In this document: in pieces, positions 52,914 through 63,694 of the stretch
Numbering within the stretch: the first letter of the stretch is position 1
Layout of the letters: every line of letters starts with the position of its first letter
Source: Tubulanus polymorphus
Lineage: Eukaryota; Nemertea; Palaeonemertea; Tubulaniformes; Tubulanidae
Length of the DNA: 64,000 nucleotides
Direction of reading: 5' to 3'
NCBI RefSeq assembly: GCF_964204645.1
Contig: NC_134032.1
Span: 8,426,275-8,490,274, forward strand
Notes under the pieces: generated by a model
What the model saw: the letters and a program-made list of their open reading frames with translations, nothing else
What the model was told of the DNA's origin: nothing
The model's database searches: none
Translations under genes and position numbers: made by a program

Positions 52914-54350
52914 TTTCCTTAGTAGGAAACATAAACAAATTTTTGTTAGTGCAATCTGTCAGGTAATGTGTGTAATAATTGTGACCCGGTGTACTCTGAA
53001 GCTATTTCTAAAGAAAACGTCTATGCAAGCTATGCGATAGTCGCCTTCGAATTCATGGTTATTTTGTAAATGTGTCATTTGGATCCCAACTGAGGTGACT
53101 TAAGCAAGTGATTTTACTTTAGTTGAATAAGCTTATGGCTAATGATTTAATTAAAATCGTTAGGGTATAACGAATAAACAGACACTTACTTGAGAGTAAA
53201 GAAATGAAAAATCTCTCAATTTATGACATTTCATATCATTTGGAGAAACAATGTTATTACTGTTTCTCTATGAAAATGACATTTCTTCAGAAATTTGCAG
53301 TTTTTAAATTACAAATACCACTTGTGGGAATTTCATTATTTGTTAGAGTATAATGTGACTAGTTAAAATTATATGTAGAATCATATTTATTAGAAATGCA
53401 TTTTGGGGTGTAGGGGTGTGTTAAGATGTGAGTTAAAGTGGGTGGAAGAAGGACTAGGTAGGGTAGGTTTAGTTTTGGGCTATGGGATTGACGCCGTACG
53501 AACTGGCGTATCAGGGCAAGGAGCAGGTGTGTCTGAGGTGGGGGTGCTGTATCACTGAAGTTAAATTCGGTGGTTGGGGACAGGGTGAGAGGCATAGTGA
53601 ACCTGAGGTTTGGAGACATGTCTAGGGTGGGGTTATTTGGTTTATCATGATGGAGTGAGGTAGTCTGAGCTGACCAAGGGTTTAGTAAGTTTCAGGGTTT
53701 TGGGTTCAAGATAGCAACTTAGGTGCCATAGAACAAATATATGTGTATTTAAACATAATAGATTCAAATATCAATATAATTCGTCCAACAAACATTTAAT
53801 GTCATATTTCATTATTCATTGCAATTTTTACATAGATGGTGTCATACTTATATTCAATGTATGTTTATCGCGTCGAATTTCGTGGTAATTTTGATATTTT
53901 ATACAATATTTGATGCAAGTCTTGGACATATAATCTGTCCAGCTGAATTGTTGTTTAATTATGAATCTATTAATTAGTAATTGTTAAAAAAAAACTTGTT
54001 ATTGATGATAACTTAAAAATGCTCCAATTATAACGCTCAAATTCAACCCAGAGCACAAAAAAATTGGGATTTATGGAAATTATGGCCGGATTGAAATTAT
54101 TTTGGATGATTAAAAAAGAACAAAAACGTTTATATATCAAGATAATTTGCTTTCATTTTCTGATGGCTTTTCATTTATTTGTGAATCCGAGTTGTAAATG
54201 GAAAGACGGTTTTTTGTATATACATTTCCGAAGTAATTATCATCGATTTACCCTTGAAATCAATTTATTCGGCAAATTCGAAACAGAATCAGATAGTTTT
54301 CGGGTTCGACCCTACAGGTCCGGATTAAGCGGGATTCGAACCTGATGATC
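52914..54350. other. Intergenic region between eys and the Emi gene
   Basis: AT-rich sequence with no domain-bearing frame. AATAAA at 53173-53178 is one candidate EYS poly(A) signal, uncertain. On the minus strand at about 54331, GGTTCGAATCCCGC looks like a tRNA B box without a complete cloverleaf. Confidence 0.4.
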
Positions 54351-54354
54351 AAGC

Positions 54355-54688
54355 CTAACGTCTACCCGTTGGCGGAAATACCCGAGACCGGGCGCACATG
54401 CCGACTTAGTCTAGCGGAAATTCCCGAAGTGGCCCTGCTTAGCGTTCGGGTGTTTCCGGAAACTTCCGAGATGGCGATTCGAGACGTTCGGGAATTTCCG
54501 GAAACCGCCGACCTATGAACTCGCGATTTGATTGGCTGAGTTAGGATTTGGCACCGTTCTTTGAAACACAGCTGATGAGTAGAACTCAGTTTGATCGCAG
54601 TGAGCATCAGAAATAAACACGATATCTCCGGGAAAATTCGACGTATGATCGCAATTTACGTCTCTGAGTCCTTCGAAAATTGATGCAA
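54355..54688 (+). promoter_or_regulatory. Candidate promoter and 5' non-coding exon of the Emi gene
   Basis: A GC-richer island with two copies of TTTCCGGAAAC, two of GCGGAAATWCCCGA, a reverse CCAAT box (ATTGG, 54531-54535) and, 25 bp on, TTTGAA (54560-54565), the CHR-type element of G2/M genes. A consensus donor GCAA/GTAAGT lies at 54688/54689, and an acceptor TTTTTTTTCAG ends at 55632, so a non-coding first exon is plausible. This is inference from motifs. Confidence 0.4.
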
Positions 54689-55662
54689 GTAAGTAGAAAA
54701 CTCGAAAGAATTTAATCAGATTAATAGAAGTTAAAAAACTTCACTTGTTTCGGGAAAATGTTTGTCCGACCAAGAAGATCGCATTTTTTTGACAACTCGG
54801 ACCGGCGGGTGTAACTGCCTTTCAAAACCCCTCGCTTAACCGGGCTTCTCCACTGCCTTGGCATTTACTTAAGTTATTCAACTAGAACCCAATGACTGTA
54901 ACGAAACAAATTACATATATCACGAATTTTATTAGCCTTTTAACTTTGTTGATAGAAGAATTAGGATTTGTCTATTGTTTTGGAGCGCCACCACTCTGTC
55001 GGGATGGGAATGAAAATTCGGGGCATCACACACATCAGATCGAGGGCTAATCCCCAATCCTCTGCTGACTGGCTAGGAGATTTAACTGATTTCTTTCGGT
55101 AGGCCTAGTTTTTAGGATCGAAAAAGTTGGATCAGAAACAACTCGGCCAGTTAGCTGTTCATAGAGTTGTGCGATGAAGTTGATTTGCTAATTTAAAGGC
55201 GTGTAGGCCAAGTGGATTTTAAAATTTGTTTACAAATATTCAATACACTTTGCTGTTTGTCTGCTTATAATAAGCAAAACGCGAGTTATATTTTTTATAT
55301 AGGCCTATATAACAGAAAACCCACGATAGGCTTTATCTTTTTGATAAGGCCTATCTAGGCTATGCCTATGGGTTTTTCTGCCTAAGACCAATTTTGAAAA
55401 ATGTAGGTTCATTAGCGAAAAGTTGTCGAGGACTACCTCTGTGAGTATTTTCCTTGCTTGGAATAGAAGGTTTTTGAATTCTTTCAGTAAAATTACCAAG
55501 CAAACCGAGTAAAAGGCAATGCTTCCATTCAGATAGACAGTCGTGACTTCGAATAGGCCTTTTGCTATTGATTTTCCCCTGTTTGAACTATTCAAGTAAA
55601 AGATTTTATTTTATTTCCATATTTTTTTTCAGACAGATTCGAGATTATCATATAGCCTATAG

Positions 55663-57144
55663 ATGATTCAGTCAGCTATGGCCGAAACGGAATTCGAAGA
55701 ATATCTAGGTCGCGTCGACCCGGTTGTTGGCAATGTAAAAAACAATCGCAAACCGTCATCGTTGGCAGGTGTTGCAAACGGCGACGATAGCGCCGCGTTG
55801 TCGCTGCAGAAGGAACTATTCGCGTCGCATTTGAGCACGAGTACCCCGTGCGTGAAACGGCGTGTAGAAATTCTACCGAAACACGTCCATTTCTCGGATT
55901 CGATTTTGGATACTCCGAGCGCGCGGATTTTCGCCGAGAATTTGTCCGACGATGACGCGCTACCGCCGATCCCGAAATTAGGTTTCGAATCAATATGTTC
56001 GGATTACGGCGAGGATGCATCGGAATGCGGTCAGGACCTCGTCGACGGGTGTTTTAATTTCGCGTCGATGTCCGGGAGGAAGTTGTCGTCGATCGACGAG
56101 TTGGAGGTCACGTACATGCAGCTACACGATCGTGACAATCTAATGAAAGATAAATTTCGCAATGTCGCTGCGTCTTCGTCGAACTCGTTTGGGAGTCATT
56201 TGGACTCTGGCAGTCGTATAGACTCCGGATTTCACAGCGCGATATCCGAGCTGGACGACACCGGCGCCTCGTTGCCCCCGACCTCGAGTCGCGTACGAAA
56301 AGACTCCCTGTGCAGTCCTGCTTATAAGACACAGCGGTTGGAGCCGGCGACTCCTAAGTCGACCCGAAAGACTCAGGCAGAAGTGTCGGTTCGCCTTTCG
56401 TTCGATGATATTTGCTTGAAGTCGAATGATTCGGTGGTGTTGGCTGTGAAGAGCCCTGAGTCGATAGGAGAATGCTGTACAAAAAAGACCGTTCGCCGGT
56501 CGGAGAAGACTCCAGCCGATGTGTCAGTTAGATTGTCATTCGATGAAGTCCCTCTCAGAAATGACTCGAACTATAAGTCGGGGGAGTCGACTATGAGCAG
56601 CGGGGAAAAGTGCGGTCATAATATGGAACGAATTCCGATCGATGGTTGTTCTGATTCGAAAACATCGGAGCCATCGAAGTCGACTTCGTCAGTCAGCGCT
56701 GTGAAAAAATGTTATCTGCGATACGCTTCTAAGTGCGGCGTATCGTTGGAGTCGACTTCGAAAGGTCGTCATCAGTTTGCGAAGACTCCCGGCGATGTAT
56801 CGACGTGCAATTCATCGAACAGTTGTCATCCAAAGACTCCGGCCGATGTGGCGGTGCGTCTGTCGTTCGAGGACGTGTTGCGTATGCATTCCCCGCGCGA
56901 CCCAGCGAATTTGATCGGACGCAAGATGGGCGTCGATCGGGTGGACGTGGTCGCCGAGCTCGACGTTCGCAACGTCGTCGGCTGCCTGCGCGCGATACTG
57001 GCTGGTCTCGACGGCGCCGATCTGTGTCGGATGGCGGCGGTCAGTCGTACGTGGCGGCGAGTTTGTCTGAACGATTCGACGGCGAATAAACGCCGCGTCG
57101 ATCATCTGAACGAGCTCAACGCGAAACACGCCGAACTCGGGAAG
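55663..57144 (+). CDS. FBXO5/FBXO43: Emi gene exon 1: N-terminal regulatory region and F-box
   Basis: 494 codons. It contains DSGSRIDSGFHS (a tandem DSG phospho-degron candidate), three good and one degenerate copy of KTPADVSVRLSF-E/D, several Cdk-type SP/TP sites, and the F-box core ADLCRMAAVSRTWRRVC. It ends at AAG/GTTAGC in phase 0, immediately before an in-frame stop in the intron. Confidence 0.9.
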
Positions 57145-59122
57145 GTTAGCGTTTAATTCGAATGCATCGAAGTCGCGGGGCGAAACGCGGCGGACGAAAC
57201 AACGTCGAAATTTTGTTTCGCCCGATCAGGGTCCCCTGCGTTTCCTTTGCAAACTCCTAAAGGGATGATTCATTTATTACGTACGCATGAAATTTGAATT
57301 TTTCAACCCCCCTCTGAACGCAAAATCGGCCATTTAATCATATACATTAAGCATTACAGTACGCAATTGCACTGACCCCCTCCCCTAATCTGTACGTAAT
57401 AAATGAATGACCCCAAACCGATTATGAAATCATTGAAAACTTAGATTTCTTCTCTCCGCAGGAAAATTACGGCTCGTCGATGAAGAAAAAGCTGAATCGA
57501 TCTCCGTCTAAAACGGTGAAGGATTCGTTGAATCGTAAAGCGCTGGCGTATCGGATCATACAACCGACGGTCGATCCTTCAATGCCGGCCGGGATCGCCG
57601 GTTTACAGTCACCCACTAAAACATGCAGTCGTTATCAGTTATATATGCAGGTTAGTACCCTGTGGTCTTATAGTAAAGACTCCGCCTTACTACGGAGAGA
57701 GGAGCCTAGGAAGGCCTATCGATTTAAATTTTTTGGTTTACCTTTGTCAGCAGTATGAGGTTGGCATTGAGCCAATACATGTAAAATCGCGGTACGTTTT
57801 TTTATGTGAGCATATTTAGCCCACTTGGGACTTTAGTCCCAGCGGGCTATTGCGTTCACTTTTCGGCCGTCCGTAGACGGAATCCAGTTATTTTGGGAAG
57901 TTTTGAAGACGCTTCAAGGTAATGTCTTGATATTTGGTTTACACATGTATCTACCCTAGACACATCTTCAGCCCAAAAACTGGCCATGTCAGATTCAAGA
58001 TGGCCGACTGGCAGCCATTGTTGTTTGCCGAAATCAGCACTTTTTACACGTTTTTGAACTTTTTGAGGGAAATTTTGAAGATGCTTTGATCAATTACCTC
58101 GATCTTCTGTATATATTTGAATCCCCCCAGGGCCCACAAGCATTACAAAAATTGGGTCGGTCGCACTCAAGTAGGCCGTCCTATGACCTTTTTAGTGCCC
58201 AAAAATGTCAATTTTGGCCCGAATTCTGAGTACTGGTTCCTACTGGTTTGCCATTTCTCATTGAAATTGCTGATGGGTATTCTTTGGAAAGGGATATTTT
58301 ATACCTGAGACAGGTATTTTTGATCAGCCATTTGTGACGCAATTGGGGGTCATCTTGGTGTTTTCAGTACTCATTCACCGGTGGGAAAAAGATTTTCGAC
58401 ATTTTATTGATACCTAAGCATATTTTGTCACCACGATGAATTATGAAGTTGTAGCTTAACGTGTTCTATGATTGTGGTTAGCTTCAAGGTCATTGGTTTT
58501 GTATATGGCCACCAGGGGGCGTTGAATAATACTGTATCTTAGTATTTCTATATTATATTTGTACCCATGCATATTTAGTTGCCACAATCAATTGCAGTTG
58601 TAGCTCATGACATCGTCTATGATTGTGGTGAGGTTTAAGGACATTAGTTATTCTATATGGTCACCAGGGGGGTGTTGAATAGTAGAATAACTTAGTATTT
58701 CCTTATTATATTGGTACCTAGGCATATTTTGTTACCATGGTCAATTGCAAAGTTGTAATTCATGACATGTTCTATGATTGTGGTGAGTTTCAAGGTCATT
58801 GGGTTAACCACGTTTAGGAATTTAACGTTTAATTTCTTTTCACGTCTTGTAGGAGGCAAGTAAATTAAAAGTCGACGAAACATTGAAGAAATGTCCGCGG
58901 TGTTTGTGTCCGTCGTTGATGAAGCCGGCCGAAGAGCGCGGCTGCTGCACGCGTGACAGCTGTCGCTATGACTACTGCGTGCGTTGTTTGTGCACATACC
59001 ACGGAGCCGAACCGTGTCGACTATCGTCGGTGGTAACGGCGGCGAAGACGCCGACGAAGTCGACCGGCGGCACGCGAGCGGTCGGCACGAAGAAGAGCAA
59101 GAAGAACTTGCGAAGACTTTGA
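55663..59122 (+). CDS. FBXO5/FBXO43: Emi1/Emi2-type F-box APC/C inhibitor, 3 coding exons
   Basis: Exons 55663-57144, 57462-57650 and 58853-59122 join in phase 0 to 646 residues. Order: Ser/Thr-rich N-terminus with DSG degron-like motifs (D181-G183, D187-G189, for beta-TrCP); repeated KTPADV-VRLSF motifs; F-box (about 427-471); D-box RKAL (519-522); linker; zinc-binding region with C571, C574, C588/589, C594, C599, C602, H607, C612; and the C-terminal LRRL ending in Arg-Leu. In vertebrates these elements let Emi1/Emi2 block APC/C-Cdc20/Cdh1 as a pseudosubstrate and by competing with UBE2S/UBE2C. One gene here probably represents the ancestor of both vertebrate paralogues. ATG at 55678 is an alternative start. 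Confidence 0.9.
57462..57650 (+). CDS. FBXO5/FBXO43: Emi gene exon 2: D-box and linker
   Basis: 63 codons, phase 0-0. It carries SLNRKALAYRI (RxxL destruction-box pseudosubstrate motif) and the linker SRYQLYMQ that precedes the zinc-binding region in Emi proteins. Acceptor TTCTCTCCGCAG, donor CAG/GTTAGT. Confidence 0.9.
57651..58852 (+). other. Emi gene intron 2, repeat-filled
   Basis: It contains a dispersed repeat (57731-57801, shared with eys intron 14), a segment starting with the hairpin GGGACTTTAGTCCC (57829-57842), and about three tandem units of about 150 bp at 58400-58805. Confidence 0.6.
58400..58805. repeat. About three tandem 150-bp units
   Basis: TTCTATGATTGTGGT-like phrases at about 58465, 58617 and 58771, and CACCAGGGGG at about 58510 and 58662, give a period of 151-155 bp. 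The copies are moderately diverged. Confidence 0.7.
58853..59122 (+). CDS. FBXO5/FBXO43: Emi gene exon 3: zinc-binding region and RL tail
   Basis: 89 codons plus TGA. It encodes the Cys/His zinc-binding region starting KKCPRC and including CVRCLCTYHG, then a basic Lys/Thr-rich tail ending KKNLRRL. Acceptor CTTGTAG in phase 0. Confidence 0.92.
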   Translation, partial: EASKLKVDETLKKCPRCLCPSLMKPAEERGCCTRDSCRYDYCVRCLCTYHGAEPCRLSSVVTAAKTPTKSTGGTRAVGTKKSKKNLRRL

Positions 59123-59627
59123 TCGTCGTTGTGACTTAGAACCTCGGGTGTCTAGACTTTTCACTGGTAAAACCGGTCAATAAGTACGAGAGCTTTCTGA
59201 CCAACCGCTTTCACGAGACACCTTACTCAGTGGTACAGTCGAATCTGCTTAAACCTCAGTGATCGGGTCCATTTCACTGGCCCTGGGAGGAAATGATCCG
59301 TATTCTGCGTGCAGCTGAAGAGAAAGAGTTGTCGTTAGCATTTATATCCAGTACGTACAACCAATTTCTCGTCCTCGCTTGATTGACTTCGAAGTCAAAT
59401 TTTATCACAGGGTCCCTACAATTCGTTGATTCCTTAAAAGGCTCCTTCTAAACAGAAAATGTTTAAAAAGGCCCTAGAAGCTCCTTTGCAAAATGCCCAA
59501 GACTCCTTTGATTTTGAGAAATGGGCAATTATATATGTCAGTTGTATGTACAGAAAGCTTTTGGACCACGATTTTATTAACGAAAATAGAAATTAGTTAC
59601 CGGGTTAGTGTAAAGGATAAACCGACT

Positions 59628-59739
59628 GGGCCCAGTTTTATAGTCAGGTATTTACTTTAAACTAGGGGCTTACTTAATTCATTTTCAATTGAGTTAGCCC
59701 CTGGGTTAAAGTTATTTCCAGTCTATAAAAACTGGGCCC
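59628..59739. mobile_element. Short palindromic MITE in the 3' UTR region
   Basis: GGGCCCAGTTTTATAG on the left pairs with CTATAAAAACTGGGCCC on the right. CTAGGGGCTTACTTAATTCA and its partner lie inside. It is of the same architecture as 12304-12409 but diverged. Confidence 0.6.
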
Positions 59740-60433
59740 TGAATTACCAGTTTGCCGAGATAAACAGTACCGATTTAAGAAGAGTCTTTTGGGATATGAA
59801 AGTAATGTGGGCACTTCCTTGAAATTTTCTCCTTGAAAACTCCTTACGTCCGAGAATGACCGTTCCGTGGGGACCCTGTATCCGTTTAGATCCATGCGTG
59901 TGTACGGGTTTATATTTTCGCACGCTCGATCGTTACGATTTCTGACCAATTTTAAGGAATTTGTCATTTGTTGTCAATTCGAATAACGGTCGGCTCAGTT
60001 TTTAATGCGTTCGTTTTGCCACGCTGTTCTGCGCGTGTGTGTTTCATATCGTATTCAAGCTGTGTTTCTGCCTTTAGATTTTAAGATTTTTCAGTTTTAA
60101 AAGGATTTAATCGTTCGAAAGTTTTGAGAGATAATGTAATTTCGGTTCTCACAAAATGTAGTCGTTATATGTAGAAAGTTTCCGTTATTTAGATGTTCAC
60201 TGGAGGGATAGGACATGGGTCGTGTATTCGATTACAGCCCAGGCTAATTAGGGAACCAACAGGAAGGGGTTAACGTTTCTATCACATTGATAGATTTTAA
60301 ACTGTACAAATTTAAGTTAAGATACGCATTTATTATTATTACTATTAGATAAATATTAATATTACCGATGATTATTATAATTCTTTACATATTTTTATAT
60401 TGTTCATGATTTTTGAGTAGTATATATGAGAAA

Positions 60434-60439
60434 AATAAA
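60434..60439 (+). terminator. Candidate poly(A) signal of the Emi gene
   Basis: AATAAA within a T-rich context about 1.3 kb after the stop codon. It is the first strong hexamer on this strand before the convergent bystin gene. Confidence 0.5.
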
Positions 60440-60699
60440 GTTTTCTATTCTTAAAATTAGAGTTTTGTTTTTCGTATTCTTTTTTAAGAAAGTGAGGACC
60501 GTTCTGGAATACTGATTACTCGTCTAACAATGTCCACCCGGCAATCGTCTGATGCCATAACAGGGATCATAGTCTCCGTGACATTTGAGGACCTTTTTGG
60601 GCCTGATTCAAATTGTCTATCAATCAGGCCTTGGGAGACATGTCCTAGACTAAACTAGATAGACCGCTTAAAACGACCCTCGTTCTCCACATATCATTC

Positions 60700-61515
60700 T
60701 TACCAGGCTAGTGTACTGGGCCAAATACTACAATGCCAATGACCAGATCTGATGTAATGTAGGCCTCGGCAACAGATTATATGCAACCAAAGCTTTAAAA
60801 TGTATTGTGGCAAGGCAGATGCCATCGCCATGAACAGGATTCTAGAGGCCATTCCATGACTCAAAACCTTGAGTTGACCCATTCGCTTTCAAGGACTGTT
60901 ATGGACCCTCAGGGGCGCCAGAACCACTCCCACCCAAATTTGGGCAAAGATTTATTGATGTTTTGAAAACATTTTTGGATCTTGTGTGCATGACTTAAGT
61001 ATCGCGACAAGTGAGTGGATCACCGAATCTAAAAGCTGTCTGATTGGTCAGAGGCCCCAGCTTGAAAATCTATCCGTGGTAGGTCCAATGCTTGCATTGT
61101 TCCTGCACCCATTACCCTGCCATAAGTGATTTTGTTATTGTAACTGTTTGACAACTCATCTCTATCAGGGCAATTCTTTAAGGCGTGCTACTTTTTCAGC
61201 ACCAATAGTGCCGTATAATGCTACAGACAACCCATAGTCACGGAGTCTCCTCAAAAATGCTCTACCACTGAAATTAGTTGAATTGAATGTAAGTTTGACG
61301 ATATTGAGGCTGTAAGTGGATCGCAGAAGAATCGTGGAAAAATTCACTTCAAAACAAGCATTCAGGCAAAAAGAAATATCAGGGGATCCTGGGGATTTAT
61401 TTTTCCCGCAGTGAATTCTAACTTCTTTCGTGGGTGAAAATCCTTGTCCTTGCTGGTGATGAGTCATACCAGCAAGTTTTAGAAAAAGAACTGGCTCCCA
61501 CAATGGATATCTCAT
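60700..61515 (-). pseudogene. Degraded transposase relic, possibly piggyBac-like
   Basis: On the minus strand the frame at 61515-61165 ends with FLRRLRDYGLSVALYGTIG, which resembles the [F/L]LxxLxxxGxxATGTxR block of piggyBac transposases. A further open piece lies at 60882-60700. Catalytic Asp residues are not identifiable and the frames are broken. This is a weak similarity seen by eye only. Confidence 0.3.
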
Positions 61516-61839
61516 GAGATGATCGGGGAATTTGCGGATTCCCTAATCTACGAGCACCCTCGGCTCATTGACTGGATGAATTAAGTTGGTCGATTAGTCA
61601 TGGCTTAGACTTAAGACCAGTCTAAGACCAACTTAGTTATATAGCCACTCACAACTTACAACCAGTCTTAAGATTTTAGACCTCTCTTGGACTTATGTCA
61701 GGACTGTACAACTGAAAGTTAATACCGGTCTATAAAACATGCCCCACAAACACATCTGCATAAAACTCATTCTCCTGAATTGACCTGAGTTAAAACACAG
61801 ATATAGTAAAACAAAAATTCAGCTCAACAATTTACGTAT

Positions 61840-61868
61840 TTTATTTGTAACTATAAAACAGTTTTATT
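61840..61868 (-). terminator. BYSL: Overlapping stop codon and poly(A) signals of bystin
   Basis: On the minus strand the bystin stop lies inside GAATAAAAC (61862-61868 region), so an AATAAA overlaps the TAA. A second AATAAA lies about 20 nt downstream (61840-61845). The 3' UTR is therefore probably very short. Confidence 0.55.
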
Positions 61869-62095
61869 CGACACTCATCGCGGCGGTTGAAGGTTGCGTG
61901 GAGACGTCGTCGCGACACTTCGATTTAACGAGTTCTCGTCTGATCTCGGGAGTGATTTGCTCGTGCGTGTGCGCGCGTAGTACCTCCAGTAACATGTCCT
62001 TCTGTTCGCTCGACACGTCCGTTTTATAACGCTGCACGAACGTCAGAAAACTCTGATGCCATAAAACGGGCAGTTCTCGTTTATCGTGAAGAAAT
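61864..62095 (-). CDS. BYSL: Bystin terminal exon
   Basis: It encodes [16 protein letters not shown] through [10 protein letters not shown] and a divergent Ser/Thr tail ending MSVE. Acceptor TTTATTTCGCAG; starts in phase 2. Confidence 0.93.
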
Positions 62096-63694
62096 CTGCG
62101 AAATAAAGAAGAAAAATAAAATTCAGCGACGAAACATTAGAATCAAAGACGCCTATTTAGAGGAGATTGCTTGAATCCCCCTATGACATCATCAAATAAC
62201 TGCTTATAGACACTTTCATGAAGGATGACTGCATCCATATGATGAGAGCTGCCAACTGTTTTTCTTGACGAGAAATACTGATTTGATTTGTTCGATGCAT
62301 ACGGAAATGATGTTGCCGAGGGTCTAACTGTTGATTACTGATTAATTGGACACATTTTCTTTCATGTTTCAATGAAATGTTACTGAAAAAATTCAATTTG
62401 TTACTGATAGCACTTTTCAGAGGTAGGCAGCCTTGTATGATTGGTAACATCATCCAATTACCCTTACACAGAACAAATTACTTCCCTGGTAATCTCCCAA
62501 TGACATCATCAAATTACCACCGGATACTTTAATCTCTGCCTGCCAATAAACCTTTTTGGCATTATCAAATTACATGTACTCCGGCAGACCCTTCGTTCCA
62601 GAAAAGATGGCTACCTCGGTCAAAACAAATGAAGGTATTCTGGATAAGTGCTCTGCAACGTCATCAGACCATCAATGGTTTACAAAAAATGGCTTTTATC
62701 TAGATGTTTAACGGAGATGAGGGGAGGAGAGGGTAGAGAGTAGGGGACGACGATGAGGGGGCGAACTTACTTGTAGAAGTGGTAAACGACGGCGTCGACC
62801 ACACGGAACGGTAACGCGTATTTTTTATCGAGCAGTACTCTCAGGAATATACTGTTTGCGCCGTTGTAGTCCATCTCGGCTACTTTCAAGATGGCCGCCG
62901 CTGAGTGCAACATCGGTATCGAACACTTGCCGAGCACGCTCGACAGAATAACCGCCTCTCGCAGCGTACACGTACCCGACTGAAATATACGAAATATTTG
63001 ACCGTTAAATCCGCTTATGACATATCGAGAATTGCTCCAAAAATATGGCTGGGAGTCCAGAAATGATCATACTACAGATACTTCAAGCAAAGATGGCGGG
63101 AACATGATAGAATTGATAAATAGATGGTGATTATCGAATTAACTCAACGTATATTTCCAGAAAGATGGCTCCCTCAATAAATTCCCTCTATGACATCATC
63201 TAACTAACACGATATATTCTAGGAAAGATGGCTGCATCCTTAAATCTCCCCCCCCCCCCCCCCCCGATGACATCATTGACACTTCATACACCTACCTCAC
63301 AGATCGGCAAGAGAATTCCTTTGAAAAATGCGGCAGGTTTGAAAAGCGCTTTCTTCAAGGCCTAAAAATAGCAATAACACATTGAGAAAATATTTTTGAT
63401 GTGCTTTATATTAGGTTCAGATTTGAGTGGAGTTTTATTCAGACTCCGTGGAGTCCGCCTAACAGTAGTAAATAGAAGCACCTATTGACTCTGCGAAGTC
63501 TTGGCCGCCGTACATACCATGTATAAATGAAAGTTGAGTCGCTTATATTCGACTATGTCGTCTCTGATTCGCGGTAGTAAAACCAGATTAAAAAACCGTT
63601 GCGCCATTTTGGCGTTGAGGTTTGATGTGAATATTCTGGTCGCCTGGTAGACCGCGGCGGCTGACCACGTGTCTGGTTCCGTAAGGTATAATAT
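61864..63694 (-). CDS. BYSL: Bystin (BYSL/Enp1), last four exons; 5' part outside window
   Basis: Exons (minus) 63694-63518, 63361-63296, 62979-62771 and 62095-61864 join in frame to about 227 C-terminal residues. Landmarks in order: [103 protein letters not shown]. These are signatures of bystin, the nucleolar/cytoplasmic factor needed for 18S rRNA processing and 40S export. Upstream exons lie beyond position 64000. The gene is convergent with the Emi gene. Confidence 0.95.
62771..62979 (-). CDS. BYSL: Bystin exon, third from left edge of the partial gene
   Basis: 209 nt. It encodes [11 protein letters not shown] ... [11 protein letters not shown] ... [19 protein letters not shown] ... DAVVYHFY. 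Acceptor ATATTTCAG, donor ACAA/GTAAGT, phase 0 to 2. Confidence 0.95.
63248..63265. repeat. Homopolymer C run (18 bp)
   Basis: Uninterrupted C tract in a bystin intron, prone to length error in assembly. Confidence 0.95.
63296..63361 (-). CDS. BYSL: Bystin 22-codon exon
   Basis: It encodes [22 protein letters not shown], phase 0-0. Acceptor TATTTTTAG, donor GAG/GTAGGT. It is followed downstream by an 18-bp C run (63248-63265). Confidence 0.93.
63518..63694 (-). CDS. BYSL: Bystin exon, first visible
   Basis: 59 codons: [20 protein letters not shown] ... [18 protein letters not shown] ... [10 protein letters not shown]. Acceptor CTATTTTAG, donor ATG/GTATGT. Confidence 0.93.

Larger units (their letters stand above)
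59123..60445 (+). other. Probable 3' UTR of the Emi gene
   Basis: 1.3 kb without reading frames, ending at AATAAA (60434-60439) followed by a TTTTCTATTC run. It includes a copy of the AACTCCTT-rich repeat family (about 59430-59880) and a palindromic MITE (59628-59739). Confidence 0.5.

Noticed and set aside
53359-53619. 86-residue minus-strand Pro-rich frame
   Set aside because: Low-complexity sequence without homology, splice or start context.
54320-54365. A tRNA gene on the minus strand
   Set aside because: Only a B-box/T-arm-like GGTTCGAATCC is visible; no acceptor stem, D-arm or anticodon loop could be completed. Same for about 3480, 40770 and 45870.
62181-62453. 90-residue minus-strand frame in a bystin intron
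   Set aside because: It overlaps dispersed repeat text also seen near 18.1-18.3 kb; no domain recognised.
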